Source: Paracoccaceae bacterium
GTDB taxonomy: Bacteria > Pseudomonadota > Alphaproteobacteria > Rhodobacterales > Rhodobacteraceae
Direction of reading: 5' to 3'
Assembly (NCBI GenBank): GCA_021767525.1
Contig: JAASTF010000043.1
Span: 1-15,702, forward strand
DNA length: 15,702 bases
The notes under the pieces were generated by a model. It ran no database searches and was not told the DNA's origin. It was given only the letters and a program-made list of their open reading frames with translations. The position numbers and the translations under genes were made by a program. The stretch's first letter is position 1; the number at the start of each line of letters is the position of its first letter. Positions 5,486 to 12,477 of this stretch are shown here, in pieces.

Positions 5486-6697
5486 TCAGACCTCCTTTGG
5501 TTCGATGGTTGCGACAAGGGCGATGGCCAGCAATTTCAGCAGGCAAGGCACAGCCCCGTAAGCCAGGGAAAGCGCCGTCAGCGCCTCTTGGGAGTTGTCC
5601 TGGCCGGGCGTGAAACCAGCCGCCTGCAACGCGGGCAGCAAGGTGACGGCCGCGAAGGCCAGGGTGAATTTCGACACGAAAGACCACAGGCCGAAAGCGC
5701 CCGTGGCGCCCGGGGCGATGCGTTCCATCCGGGCGGCGAAAATGGCGGGCAGAATTGTCATGTCGGCCCCCAGCGCCGCACCCGAAACCACACAGATCAC
5801 GCCGAAGGCCCAGACATCGCCCGCGCCCAGGAAAATGGCAAAGCCGAAGGCGACGATCGACAGGACCATCGCCGCGATCAGCACCCGCTTGGCCCCAACC
5901 CGTTCGGCGGCGCGCGACCAGAAGGGTGCGGCCAGCGCGGCCGACAGGAAAAACAGCAGCAACAGCGGGCCTTCGGCCCCCGGCGCGTTCAGACGGCTTT
6001 CGACGAAGAACAAGAACAGGGTCGAGCTGACGGCGACGGGCGCGGCGTTGACAAGCGCCACCAGCAACAGCCGCCGCGCGACTTGGTCGCGCAGAACCGG
6101 GGCAAACCCCGCGTCCGGCGGGCTGATCGCGCGCCATTCCGATTGCATCGCCAGCGCGGCCATCGCCGCCAGCGCGGCAAAGGCCAGAGCAAAGGCCGGA
6201 AATCCGCCCAATGCGGTGGGGGCGACGGCGGCGGCACAGACACCCAGCAGCGCGCCGGTTTCGCGCCAGCGCGCCAGGCGCAGATGCCCGCCCGCACCCA
6301 TGCGGCCCGCGCGGTCGACGCCCTGGGCGTAAAAGCAGATGGTCAAAAAGGAAAAAGCCGAAAAGATGCCGGTCAGCATCAGGGCGAACCAGATCAGCGG
6401 CGCCAGTGGCGGCGTGACGGCGAACAGCCCAAGCATCGCCGCCGCCATCAGCGCCACGGCGCCGGTTACCGCCAAGCCGCGCCGGTGCCGCAGGCGGCCC
6501 GCCAGACGCCCCAGCAAAGGGTCTTGCACCACATCCAGCAGCCGCAGCCCGAACAGGACCGAACCAAGCGCCGCCAGCGACACGCCGTATTGGTCGACAT
6601 AGACCTTGGGCGCGTGGATATAGAGGGGCAACCCCGCTGCCGCCAGCAAGCCGGCAAAAAGCCCGTAGGCGGGCAGGGGGGCGGCCCGGTTCGTCAC
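5486..6697 (-). CDS. GPH-type MFS transporter (RSP1089-like)
   Basis: This 403-residue integral membrane protein has about 11-12 hydrophobic segments. Near the N-terminus it has RLLDVVQDPLLGRLAGRLRHR (about 42-62), the loop 2-3 motif of the glycoside-pentoside-hexuronide:cation symporter branch of the major facilitator superfamily. The start is taken as the GTG at 6697, whose TGA overlap (GTGA) with the DUF1365 stop is typical of this operon. The frame continues upstream, but that part lies inside DUF1365 and is not transporter-like. The downstream DUF3833 ribosome site is inside its last codons. Sugar transport is the family label, but the operon contains no sugar genes. In this context it may move a lipid or act as a lipid-related permease (inference). 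Confidence 0.83.
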   Translation of the reverse strand: MTNRAAPLPAYGLFAGLLAAAGLPLYIHAPKVYVDQYGVSLAALGSVLFGLRLLDVVQDPLLGRLAGRLRHRRGLAVTGAVALMAAAMLGLFAVTPPLAPLIWFALMLTGIFSAFSFLTICFYAQGVDRAGRMGAGGHLRLARWRETGALLGVCAAAVAPTALGGFPAFALAFAALAAMAALAMQSEWRAISPPDAGFAPVLRDQVARRLLLVALVNAAPVAVSSTLFLFFVESRLNAPGAEGPLLLLFFLSAALAAPFWSRAAERVGAKRVLIAAMVLSIVAFGFAIFLGAGDVWAFGVICVVSGAALGADMTILPAIFAARMERIAPGATGAFGLWSFVSKFTLAFAAVTLLPALQAAGFTPGQDNSQEALTALSLAYGAVPCLLKLLAIALVATIEPKEV

Positions 6698-7449
6698 CGC
6701 GAGACCTCTTCCACCGGCGGTTCGGGACGGGCGCGATAGCGCGCGCCTTTCCACCACAGTTTCAGCGCCTGCCAGTGGATCAGCGCCAGCACCCGGCGCG
6801 AGCCGAAGGGCCGGCGAACCACGGCCTTCAGCAGGCCGGCATTTCCCAGCGGCTTGCGCTGGCCGCACAGCGTGGCGATCACGCCGCCATTGCCGCCGGT
6901 AAAGTCGATCCAGATACCGATGCGGTCGTCGCGGATGTCAAAGCGGAACTCGTAATTGCCGTCGATCTGTTGAAAGGGCGACACGTGAAAGATCTTGGCC
7001 GCGCGCAGCCGGTCGGTGGGCTGGATCGGCTCCAGGTCGTCACGGTGCACAAGATAGGAATGACGGTCGCCAAAGGTATTCGTCACCTCGGCCACCACGA
7101 CACGCAGCGCGCCCGCTTCGTCGCGGCACAGCCAGAACGACACCGGGTTGAACACGTGGCCCAAAACACGCGGCTGCGTCAGCAACTCGATCCGCGCGGG
7201 TGCAGGCAGGTTGTGGGCCTGCAACACCTCGCGCACCCAGGCCGCGCCGCGCCCCTGCCCGGGCGCGCCGCCATAATCGCGGTCGTGCAGCGCGGTCAGG
7301 TTGGCGCGGTTGCGCGACATGAGGAAAGGCAGGCGCGGCTGTGCCTCGGCATCCAGCAACAGGTAATCGACGCTGTAGCGGAACGCGTTTTCCACCGCCC
7401 CCTTGCGCCCGTGCCAGGTGTGGCCGGCGATATGGTCGATCCCGCTCAT
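6694..7449 (-). CDS. DUF1365 family protein (RSP1090-like)
   Basis: This 251-residue protein has clear DUF1365 signatures: a W/H start region (HTWHGRKG), HVFNPVSFW (about 98-106), EVTNTFGDRHSYL (about 120-132) and a KIFHVSPFQ segment (about 151-159). DUF1365 proteins are commonly encoded next to flavin amine-oxidase-like proteins and cyclopropane fatty acid synthase-like methyltransferases, and here the FAD gene precedes it with a 4-nt ATGA overlap. The R. sphaeroides counterpart RSP1090 has been reported to affect the sigmaE response to singlet oxygen. The biochemical role is unresolved. It has no signal peptide and is probably cytoplasmic or membrane-peripheral. No frameshift or missing segment is visible. 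Confidence 0.88.
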   Translation of the reverse strand: MSGIDHIAGHTWHGRKGAVENAFRYSVDYLLLDAEAQPRLPFLMSRNRANLTALHDRDYGGAPGQGRGAAWVREVLQAHNLPAPARIELLTQPRVLGHVFNPVSFWLCRDEAGALRVVVAEVTNTFGDRHSYLVHRDDLEPIQPTDRLRAAKIFHVSPFQQIDGNYEFRFDIRDDRIGIWIDFTGGNGGVIATLCGQRKPLGNAGLLKAVVRRPFGSRRVLALIHWQALKLWWKGARYRARPEPPVEEVSR

Positions 7450-8744
7450 TCCGCGGCCACCGAAACGGCGCTGCGCTTGCCGATCGCCTCGACAACGTCA
7501 ACGGCGCTGGACAGGCCGTCCTCGTGAAAGCCGTGCTTCATCCAGGCGCCGCAGAACCAGGTGTTCTGCGTGCCGTTCAGCGCCGCGATGTCCTTTTGCG
7601 CCTGCAACGCCGCCAGGTCGTAAACCGGGTGACGCAGGGTGACCGTGTCATAGATCAGATCATCCCGGATGGGGCGCGTGCTGTTAAGCGTCACGAAATG
7701 CGGATCGTCCTGCGGGATCGGCTGGAGCGAGTTCATCCAGTAGGTCAAGTCGATCCGGTCCGATTGCTTGTCTGCGGTTTCGGTGTAATTCCAGCTGGAC
7801 CATACCTGCCGCCGCTTGGGCATGATCGAGGCGTCGGCATGCAGCACGATATGGTTTGGCTGATACGCGATGGCGCCCAGCCCAGCCCGTTCCTGCGGCG
7901 ACGGATCGGCCAGCAGGCGCAGCGTGTCGTCGGAATGTGTGGCGAACACAACGTCATCAAAGGCCTGCCAGTCGCCGCCTTCCATCCTGACTTCGGCGCC
8001 CATTGGCGTCCGCCGCACCGATGCGACGCGGGTGCCAAGGCGAATGTCGACATTGCGGGCGCGCATCGCGGCCTCGATCCGGTCGACATAGGAGACCGAG
8101 CCGCCCTGCACCGTGTACCACTGGTGCTGGCCCGAGTGATGCAGCAGCGCGTGGTTTTCAAAGAACTGCACCATCGCATGGGCGGGGAAATCCATGATCT
8201 TGTCCACCGGGGTCGACCAGATCGCGCCGGATAGCGGCAGCAGGTAATAATCGCGGAACCAGTCGCCCGTGCCCATCTTTGCCAGGAACTGCGCAATGGT
8301 CAGGCTGCGATCCTGCGCTTCGTTCAGGGCGTTGGCGTTGAAATGCATCACGTCGCGGATCATCCGCAAAAAGCGCGGGTTGGCCATGTTGCGCTTTTGC
8401 GCGAACAATGCGCCCAGGCTGGCCAACCCGTATTCCAGCGCGCCACCCCGCAGAGAGGCACCAAAGCTCATGTTCGACTTTGTCACCGGCACGTCCAACT
8501 CGTCGAATAGCGCGGCAAGATGCGGGTAGTTGGCGTAGTTGAACACGATAAAGCCGGTATCGACGGGCTGATCGCCGCGCTTGCCTGCGACGATGGTGCG
8601 CGCGTGGCCGCCCAGGCGCGGTTCGGCCTCGATCAGTGTGACATTATGATGCGCCGACAACATATGCGCGGCGCCCATGCCCGAAATGCCCGCACCGATG
8701 ACTGCAATCTTTTTGGGCGCGACCGGCCCGGCCTCAAATGGCAT
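7446..8744 (-). CDS. ufaD: FAD-dependent amine-oxidase-like protein, UfaD/RSP1091-like
   Basis: This 432-residue flavoprotein has an N-terminal FAD-binding GAGISG (17-22) after KIAVI, then TLIEAEPRLGGHA with the acidic residue ending strand 2. A long FNYANYPHL/LFDEL segment follows, and the C-terminal FAD contact reads FCGAWMKHGFHEDGLSSAVD. This is the NAD(P)-binding amine-oxidase-like family that accompanies DUF1365 and cyclopropane-synthase-like enzymes. By sequence type and by position beside rpoE-chrR it matches R. sphaeroides RSP1091 (UfaD), needed to desaturate methylated acyl chains on the way to furan fatty acids. It is the first gene of the five-gene operon. The ATG at 8744 has GGAG about 11 nt upstream. 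Regulation by RpoE is inferred from synteny. I could not find a convincing RpoE promoter on this strand. The gene symbol is by homology and position, not proven. Confidence 0.82.
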   Translation of the reverse strand: MPFEAGPVAPKKIAVIGAGISGMGAAHMLSAHHNVTLIEAEPRLGGHARTIVAGKRGDQPVDTGFIVFNYANYPHLAALFDELDVPVTKSNMSFGASLRGGALEYGLASLGALFAQKRNMANPRFLRMIRDVMHFNANALNEAQDRSLTIAQFLAKMGTGDWFRDYYLLPLSGAIWSTPVDKIMDFPAHAMVQFFENHALLHHSGQHQWYTVQGGSVSYVDRIEAAMRARNVDIRLGTRVASVRRTPMGAEVRMEGGDWQAFDDVVFATHSDDTLRLLADPSPQERAGLGAIAYQPNHIVLHADASIMPKRRQVWSSWNYTETADKQSDRIDLTYWMNSLQPIPQDDPHFVTLNSTRPIRDDLIYDTVTLRHPVYDLAALQAQKDIAALNGTQNTWFCGAWMKHGFHEDGLSSAVDVVEAIGKRSAVSVAAE

Positions 8745-8808
8745 GTTCTTGGTTCTCCGATGTTTTTTGTTTCACTTACAGTTACGGGGTGGCGGCGGAA
8801 GCGGATGG

Positions 8809-8861
8809 AAAAAACTTTTTTTCGCTGCGGGTGATCCGATCCCGCCCGGGCCCCGTATCCA
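8809..8861 (+). promoter_or_regulatory. Possible RpoE-type autoregulatory promoter upstream of rpoE
   Basis: TGATCC at 8832-8837 equals the -35 element described for R. sphaeroides RpoE promoters. After 18 nt comes TATCCA (8856-8861), a poor match to the expected TAAG-type -10. An A6-C-T7 tract (8809-8822) lies where an UP element would be. Initiation near 8866-8869 would coincide with an ATG, giving a leaderless mRNA. The -35 match is good and the -10 is weak, so this is tentative. Confidence 0.35.
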
Positions 8862-8865
8862 ATTC

Positions 8866-9519
8866 ATGTTTGAGCAGACCGAGCCGAACGAGAACTTCGC
8901 CTCGCCCCCGAAAGCCGTGCATGCTAGGGCTGGGGCCAAGGTAAATGCAGGCTTGGGACGCGACGAGTTGAGGAGAAATGGAACACCACGCTCGGATGAT
9001 TGGGTCGACCATGTCGCCCGCATCCGTGACGCGCAGGATCAGGACGCTTTTGCCGAGTTGTTCCGGCATTTCGCGCCCAGGGTCAAGGCCTTCCTGATGC
9101 GATCCGGCGCCGATGCGTCGCTTGCCGAGGAATGCGCCCAAGAAGTGATGGTAACGCTGTGGCACAAGGCCCACATGTTCGACCCATCTCGGGCCTCAGT
9201 CGCCACCTGGGTTTTCACGATCGCACGGAACCGAAAGATCGACGCTCTGCGCAAAAGCAACCGCCCCGAGCCCGAGGATTTGCCCTGGGGCCCCGAGGCC
9301 GAACCGGATCAGGAAGACATCCTGACCCTGCAACAAGAGACACAGGCGCTTGGCCAAGCTTTGGCCGACCTGCCCGAGAAACAGAGGAAGCTGATCGAAA
9401 AGGCCTATTTCGGAGAGCTGTCGCACAGCGAAATCGCGGCGGAAACCGGATTGCCCCTTGGAACGATCAAATCGCGAATCCGATTGGCGCTGGACAGGCT
9501 GCGCCACGCAATGAAGTGA
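8866..9519 (+). CDS. rpoE: ECF sigma factor RpoE (ChrR-controlled, singlet-oxygen type)
   Basis: An ECF sigma factor of the RpoE/ChrR group directs RNA polymerase to stress promoters when its anti-sigma ChrR releases it. The sigma2 region runs from about residue 60 to 125: FAELFRHFAPRVKAFL, then LAEECAQEVMVTLWHKA, FDPSRASVATWVFTIARNR and KIDALRK. The sigma4 helix-turn-helix is near the C-terminus: LPEKQRKLIEKAYFGELSH, then SEIAAETGLPLGTIKSRI. Family members are about 170-185 residues with domains beginning near 'DDW', here D44-W46. From the ATG at 8866 the protein would be 217 residues with an atypical 43-residue extension. A GTG at 8917 or TTG at 8968 (183 residues) are alternatives. The best ribosome site (AGGAG 8971-8975, ATG 8978) is out of frame. 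The start is therefore uncertain while the sigma identity is firm. chrR follows after 8 nt. Confidence 0.93.
   Translation: MFEQTEPNENFASPPKAVHARAGAKVNAGLGRDELRRNGTPRSDDWVDHVARIRDAQDQDAFAELFRHFAPRVKAFLMRSGADASLAEECAQEVMVTLWHKAHMFDPSRASVATWVFTIARNRKIDALRKSNRPEPEDLPWGPEAEPDQEDILTLQQETQALGQALADLPEKQRKLIEKAYFGELSHSEIAAETGLPLGTIKSRIRLALDRLRHAMK
8971..8980 (+). promoter_or_regulatory. Ribosome site/ATG pair out of frame with rpoE
   Basis: AGGAG at 8971-8975 is followed two bases later by ATG at 8978-8980, close to where family members normally begin. The ATG is not in the sigma-factor frame (it needs a -1 shift), and the frame it opens does not resemble any protein. It may be a chance match, an indel, or an uncharacterised start arrangement. 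It is listed because it decides how far the rpoE start can be trusted. Confidence 0.3.
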
Positions 9520-9527
9520 AGACGATT

Positions 9528-10175
9528 ATGACGACAGAGCAGATCAACCACCACCTTACCGACGACCTGCTGATGGCCTATTCAGCGGGCAGCTTGCCGG
9601 AGGCTTTCAGCCTTGTGGTCGCGACCCATATTTCGCTGTGCGACGAATGCCGGGCGCGGCTGGGCAGTTTTGATACCGTCGGCGGCGCGATGCTGGAAAC
9701 GTGCGGCGATGCCGAAATGTCGGCGGGCGCGCTGGATGCGACGATGGCGCGCATCATGAAAGGCGCCCCCGTTCAAAAGCCGCGCTCATCCGGTGGCGTC
9801 TTTCCGACGCCTTTGCAGAATTACATCGGGGGCGACCTGGATGCCGTGAAATGGCGCCCGGTCGGCATGGGCGTGCGGCAGGCCATCCTGCCCACAAGCG
9901 ATGATGCCAGCGTGCGGCTGCTGTATATCCCCGCCGGCTGTGCCGTGCCCGACCACGGCCACCGCGGCACGGAATTGACGCTGGTTCTGCAAGGCGCATT
10001 CGTTGACGAGGATGGCCGCTTTGCGCGCGGCGATGTCGAGGTTGCCAACGAAGAGCTTGAGCATACCCCCGTTGCCGATATCGGCGAGGATTGCATTTGC
10101 CTGGCCGCCACCGATGCGCCGCTGAAATTCCGTGGCCTGGTGCCGCGCCTGGCGCAACCTTTCCTGAAAATCTGA
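9528..10175 (+). CDS. chrR: Zinc-dependent anti-sigma factor ChrR
   Basis: This 215-residue protein has the two domains of ChrR, the anti-sigma factor that holds RpoE inactive until singlet oxygen or organic hydroperoxide signals. The N-terminal zinc anti-sigma domain has H8/H9, H34, C38 and C41 in HISLCDEC (the Hx3Cx2C motif). The C-terminal cupin-like domain carries H143 and H145 (PDHGHRG), E149 and H179 (LEHTPV), a second zinc site, plus C189 and C191 (DCICLA). Every one of these is the R. sphaeroides residue number plus two or three (H6, H31, C35, C38; H141, H143, E147, H177; C187, C189), so all metal ligands are intact. The length also fits (213 in R. sphaeroides). The ATG at 9528 lies 8 nt after the rpoE stop, so the two are co-transcribed. 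It is convergent with the next gene, 15 nt away. Confidence 0.95.
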   Translation: MTTEQINHHLTDDLLMAYSAGSLPEAFSLVVATHISLCDECRARLGSFDTVGGAMLETCGDAEMSAGALDATMARIMKGAPVQKPRSSGGVFPTPLQNYIGGDLDAVKWRPVGMGVRQAILPTSDDASVRLLYIPAGCAVPDHGHRGTELTLVLQGAFVDEDGRFARGDVEVANEELEHTPVADIGEDCICLAATDAPLKFRGLVPRLAQPFLKI

Positions 10176-10183
10176 TCGAGTGT

Positions 10184-10199
10184 CGGGGCGTCAGCCCCG
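10184..10199. terminator. Weak hairpin at convergent chrR / coiled-coil gene ends
   Basis: A 6-bp GC stem (CGGGGC 10184-10189 with GCCCCG 10194-10199) surrounds GTCA and includes the stop codon of the minus-strand gene at 10191-10193. No T-run follows on either strand, so it is at best a weak factor-dependent or structural terminator. Confidence 0.3.
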
Positions 10200-10514
10200 T
10201 GCCCGCTCCAGCATGGCACGCAGTTCTTCGGCCTCGTGCCGAGCGTCGCGCAAACCATCCATGGCAGCGGCCAGTTCGGCCTCGGTCTGGCTGATCTGGT
10301 TGGTCAGTTCGGCCTCGCGCTGTTGCAGGTAGGTGATCGCCTGATCGCGGGTTTCCTCGGCTTCGTGCAGCTCTTGCGCCATCCGCTCCAGCTCGCCCAT
10401 GTCAGCGCGCGACACGCGGGTAAAGCGGTGGATCAGCCAATGGGCGAACCAGCCCACGCAGAAAGCCACGAACAGAATGATCGCTGTGGCGATGATGATC
10501 TCGGTTCTATTCAT
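10191..10514 (-). CDS. Small membrane-anchored coiled-coil protein, function unknown
   Basis: This 107-residue protein has one N-terminal transmembrane helix (about residues 5-30, IIIATAIILFVAFCVGWFAHWL), then R/K-rich residues and a long charged helix from about residue 40 to 105. The helix is full of E, R, Q and A with heptad-like spacing (MGELERMAQELHEAEE, AELTNQISQTEAELAAAM), a likely coiled coil. A basic stretch after the membrane segment (HRFTRVSR) suggests the coiled coil is cytoplasmic. It lies 10 nt downstream of the OmpA-family gene and is probably co-transcribed with it. I do not recognise a named family. The shape recalls small envelope scaffold proteins. It may partner the large OmpA protein, but nothing in the sequence proves that. 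Confidence 0.8.
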   Translation of the reverse strand: MNRTEIIIATAIILFVAFCVGWFAHWLIHRFTRVSRADMGELERMAQELHEAEETRDQAITYLQQREAELTNQISQTEAELAAAMDGLRDARHEAEELRAMLERARG

Positions 10515-10524
10515 CGGACAGTCC

Positions 10525-12417
10525 TTATTCCGAGGGCGCCTCGGGGTCGGAGTCTTCTACGTTGGACTGCTCGACACTTTCAAGCGTGGTTTCGACCTCT
10601 TCGGTCGGTTTCGGGCGGATCAGCTTGAACTCGATCCGGCGGTTCGCCTCGCGGCCTTCCTCGGTGTCGTTGTCGGCGATCGGGTTTTCCTCGCCATAGC
10701 CGCGGGCGGTGATGTTCGCCGTCAGGACACGGCGTTCGCGCAGGGCGGTCAGAACCGCCTGCGCTCGGGCTTGGCTGAGTTGCTGGTTCATCACTTCGCG
10801 GCCCTGGCTGTCGGTGTGGCCGCCGATCTCCATGCGGATGTCACCGCAGATCTTCAGGATTTCCGCGATGTCGTCGATAATCCCCCGCGCCTCGCCATCG
10901 GGCGTGGCCGAGCCGGGCTCGAAATTGATCTTGCGCGTGGCCAGGATTTCGCCGATCTCGGCCTCGCATTCCTCGGGCGTGGGGATCGAGGCGATCGGGT
11001 CCAGCTTTTCCTGATAGGTCACGTCGATGTCGAACCGCTCGGCCTCGCCCAGTTTCTCGGCCAGCAAGCGCGAGATTTCGGCCGAGGCTTCGGTGTTGCC
11101 GGTGTTGCCGGTCACGCGGATCGTTTCGGGCTGCACGATCACCGCGCCGTTCGACAGTTTCGACAGCGCTTCGAGCCCGGTCAGCACGCGCACCGGCCAA
11201 TCGGCGGGCAGGTTGTCGTCAAGCCGCGCGCCCACGTAGATGTTGTTCGACCCGAACCGCGCGCGGGCAAAGCTTTCGGTTGTCGTGCGGCTAAGCTCGT
11301 CGCTCAGCCGGCCGCGCAGCTGCAAAAGCCCCTCGGGCGACAGGGTGGCGGTAAACTCGGGCGGGCCGGTGGCTTCGTCCTCTTCGGGTTCGGGCAGGAC
11401 GGCGTGCAGGGCGAACACCTCGGGCAGGCTGTTTTCCAGGTCGCCCACCGTGCGGTCGAACAGGCCCGCATCGGTGCCTTCGGCGGCGATCAGCGTCACG
11501 TCAGCATCCGAAAAGGTGACCGAGCCGCCGCCGATCTGCGCCAGCGCCGCGATCGCCTGCTCGGCCGCTGTGGCCCAGTTGGGCGAGGGCACGCCCAGCC
11601 CGATTGTGCAGCTGGCCTTGCCGGTCATGCCGGCCGCCGCCGCCGCGCCCAGGATTCGGTCGCGGGCCTCGGCCGTATCGGCCGAGCAGGCATCGAACCG
11701 CGCGGTGCCGTCTTCGATCAAGAAACGCAGGGTAAAGGGTGTGATTACCGGGCGCGGCGCGCTGATTTGCAGCGCCAGCCGCAGGCCCGGCGGCGCAGCC
11801 GATGACAGCTCGGATTCTAGCCGCCGCTTGGCGGTCGGGCTGTCCGAGATGGCGGTGATTTCGACCTGGTTGGCATGCACCGACACCTTGGCGCGGTCCA
11901 GCTCGTTCAGGGCCTCGACGGCGTAATCGACCGCCGCTTCCCAGCCGTCCGGCGTGGGGTAATCGGCGCTTTCCAGCAGGTCGGCCACGCTGCCGCCATC
12001 TGTCAGCGAGGCCAGGTTGCGGGCCAGCGCGTCGCGGTCGGTTTCGGCGGGCACCAGGCCGATCAGGGAAATGCCGCTGTCATTGCGCAGGATTTCGATG
12101 GAAAAGCGCGGCGGGGCCAGGCGTTTGGTTTCCTCGACTTCCATCTGGTCGATGATACGCGCCGCATCCACCACCGTCCCGGCGGTGGACAGCGCCTGAA
12201 ACCGCACCGCTTCGGTCGGGGCGGTGCCGGCCAGGTAGACGCGCAGCCCATCGGCCTCGACCTCGGCCCAGTGCAACGCGGCACGATCCAGCGCCTGTCG
12301 CACGCCGCGTTCGGAATTGTCCTGGATAACGTTCACCGCGAACACAGCGGTCACAAGGCACAGCAGCGCCCCGATCAGGAAAGAGCCGGCGATGAAAGCG
12401 ATCGAAGACAGGCGCAT
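10525..12417 (-). CDS. OmpA family protein with BON-like repeats
   Basis: This 630-residue envelope protein has an N-terminal uncleaved or signal-like membrane helix (about 5-30), then roughly 460 residues of repeated alpha/beta segments. These resemble BON-type modules: VEADGLRVYLAGTAP, VHANQVEITAISDSPTAKRRL, ADVTLIAAEGTDAGLF and IVQPETIRVTGNTGNT. The OmpA C-terminal peptidoglycan-binding domain is at about 495-610: INFEPGSA, GGHTDSQG with the diaminopimelate-contacting Asp, NQQLSQARAQAV, and NRRIEFKL with the conserved Arg. A short acidic tail (about 20 residues rich in E, D and S) follows. The predicted role is tethering the inner membrane or a periplasmic complex to the cell wall. The start is taken as the ATG at 12417, which places the hydrophobic stretch at the N-terminus. 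A TTG at 12477 would add 20 unlike residues. It lies 60 nt downstream of ubiA. Confidence 0.88.
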   Translation of the reverse strand: MRLSSIAFIAGSFLIGALLCLVTAVFAVNVIQDNSERGVRQALDRAALHWAEVEADGLRVYLAGTAPTEAVRFQALSTAGTVVDAARIIDQMEVEETKRLAPPRFSIEILRNDSGISLIGLVPAETDRDALARNLASLTDGGSVADLLESADYPTPDGWEAAVDYAVEALNELDRAKVSVHANQVEITAISDSPTAKRRLESELSSAAPPGLRLALQISAPRPVITPFTLRFLIEDGTARFDACSADTAEARDRILGAAAAAGMTGKASCTIGLGVPSPNWATAAEQAIAALAQIGGGSVTFSDADVTLIAAEGTDAGLFDRTVGDLENSLPEVFALHAVLPEPEEDEATGPPEFTATLSPEGLLQLRGRLSDELSRTTTESFARARFGSNNIYVGARLDDNLPADWPVRVLTGLEALSKLSNGAVIVQPETIRVTGNTGNTEASAEISRLLAEKLGEAERFDIDVTYQEKLDPIASIPTPEECEAEIGEILATRKINFEPGSATPDGEARGIIDDIAEILKICGDIRMEIGGHTDSQGREVMNQQLSQARAQAVLTALRERRVLTANITARGYGEENPIADNDTEEGREANRRIEFKLIRPKPTEEVETTLESVEQSNVEDSDPEAPSE

Positions 12418-12477
12418 ATGAGGACCGTGGATAGTGGCAGCTGCGGCTTTCTTAGGGCCGCGGGGGGTGGGGTGCAA

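Noticed and set aside
5399..6739. 446-codon plus-strand frame
   Set aside because: Low-complexity Q/R/G-rich product running antisense to the transporter and DUF3833 genes, with no domain.
8745..8865. RpoE promoter on the minus strand for the five-gene operon
   Set aside because: I looked for TGATCC with an 18-nt spacer before a TAAG-type element. A TGTAAG is present but no matching -35 is at the right distance. Control by RpoE is inferred from synteny only.
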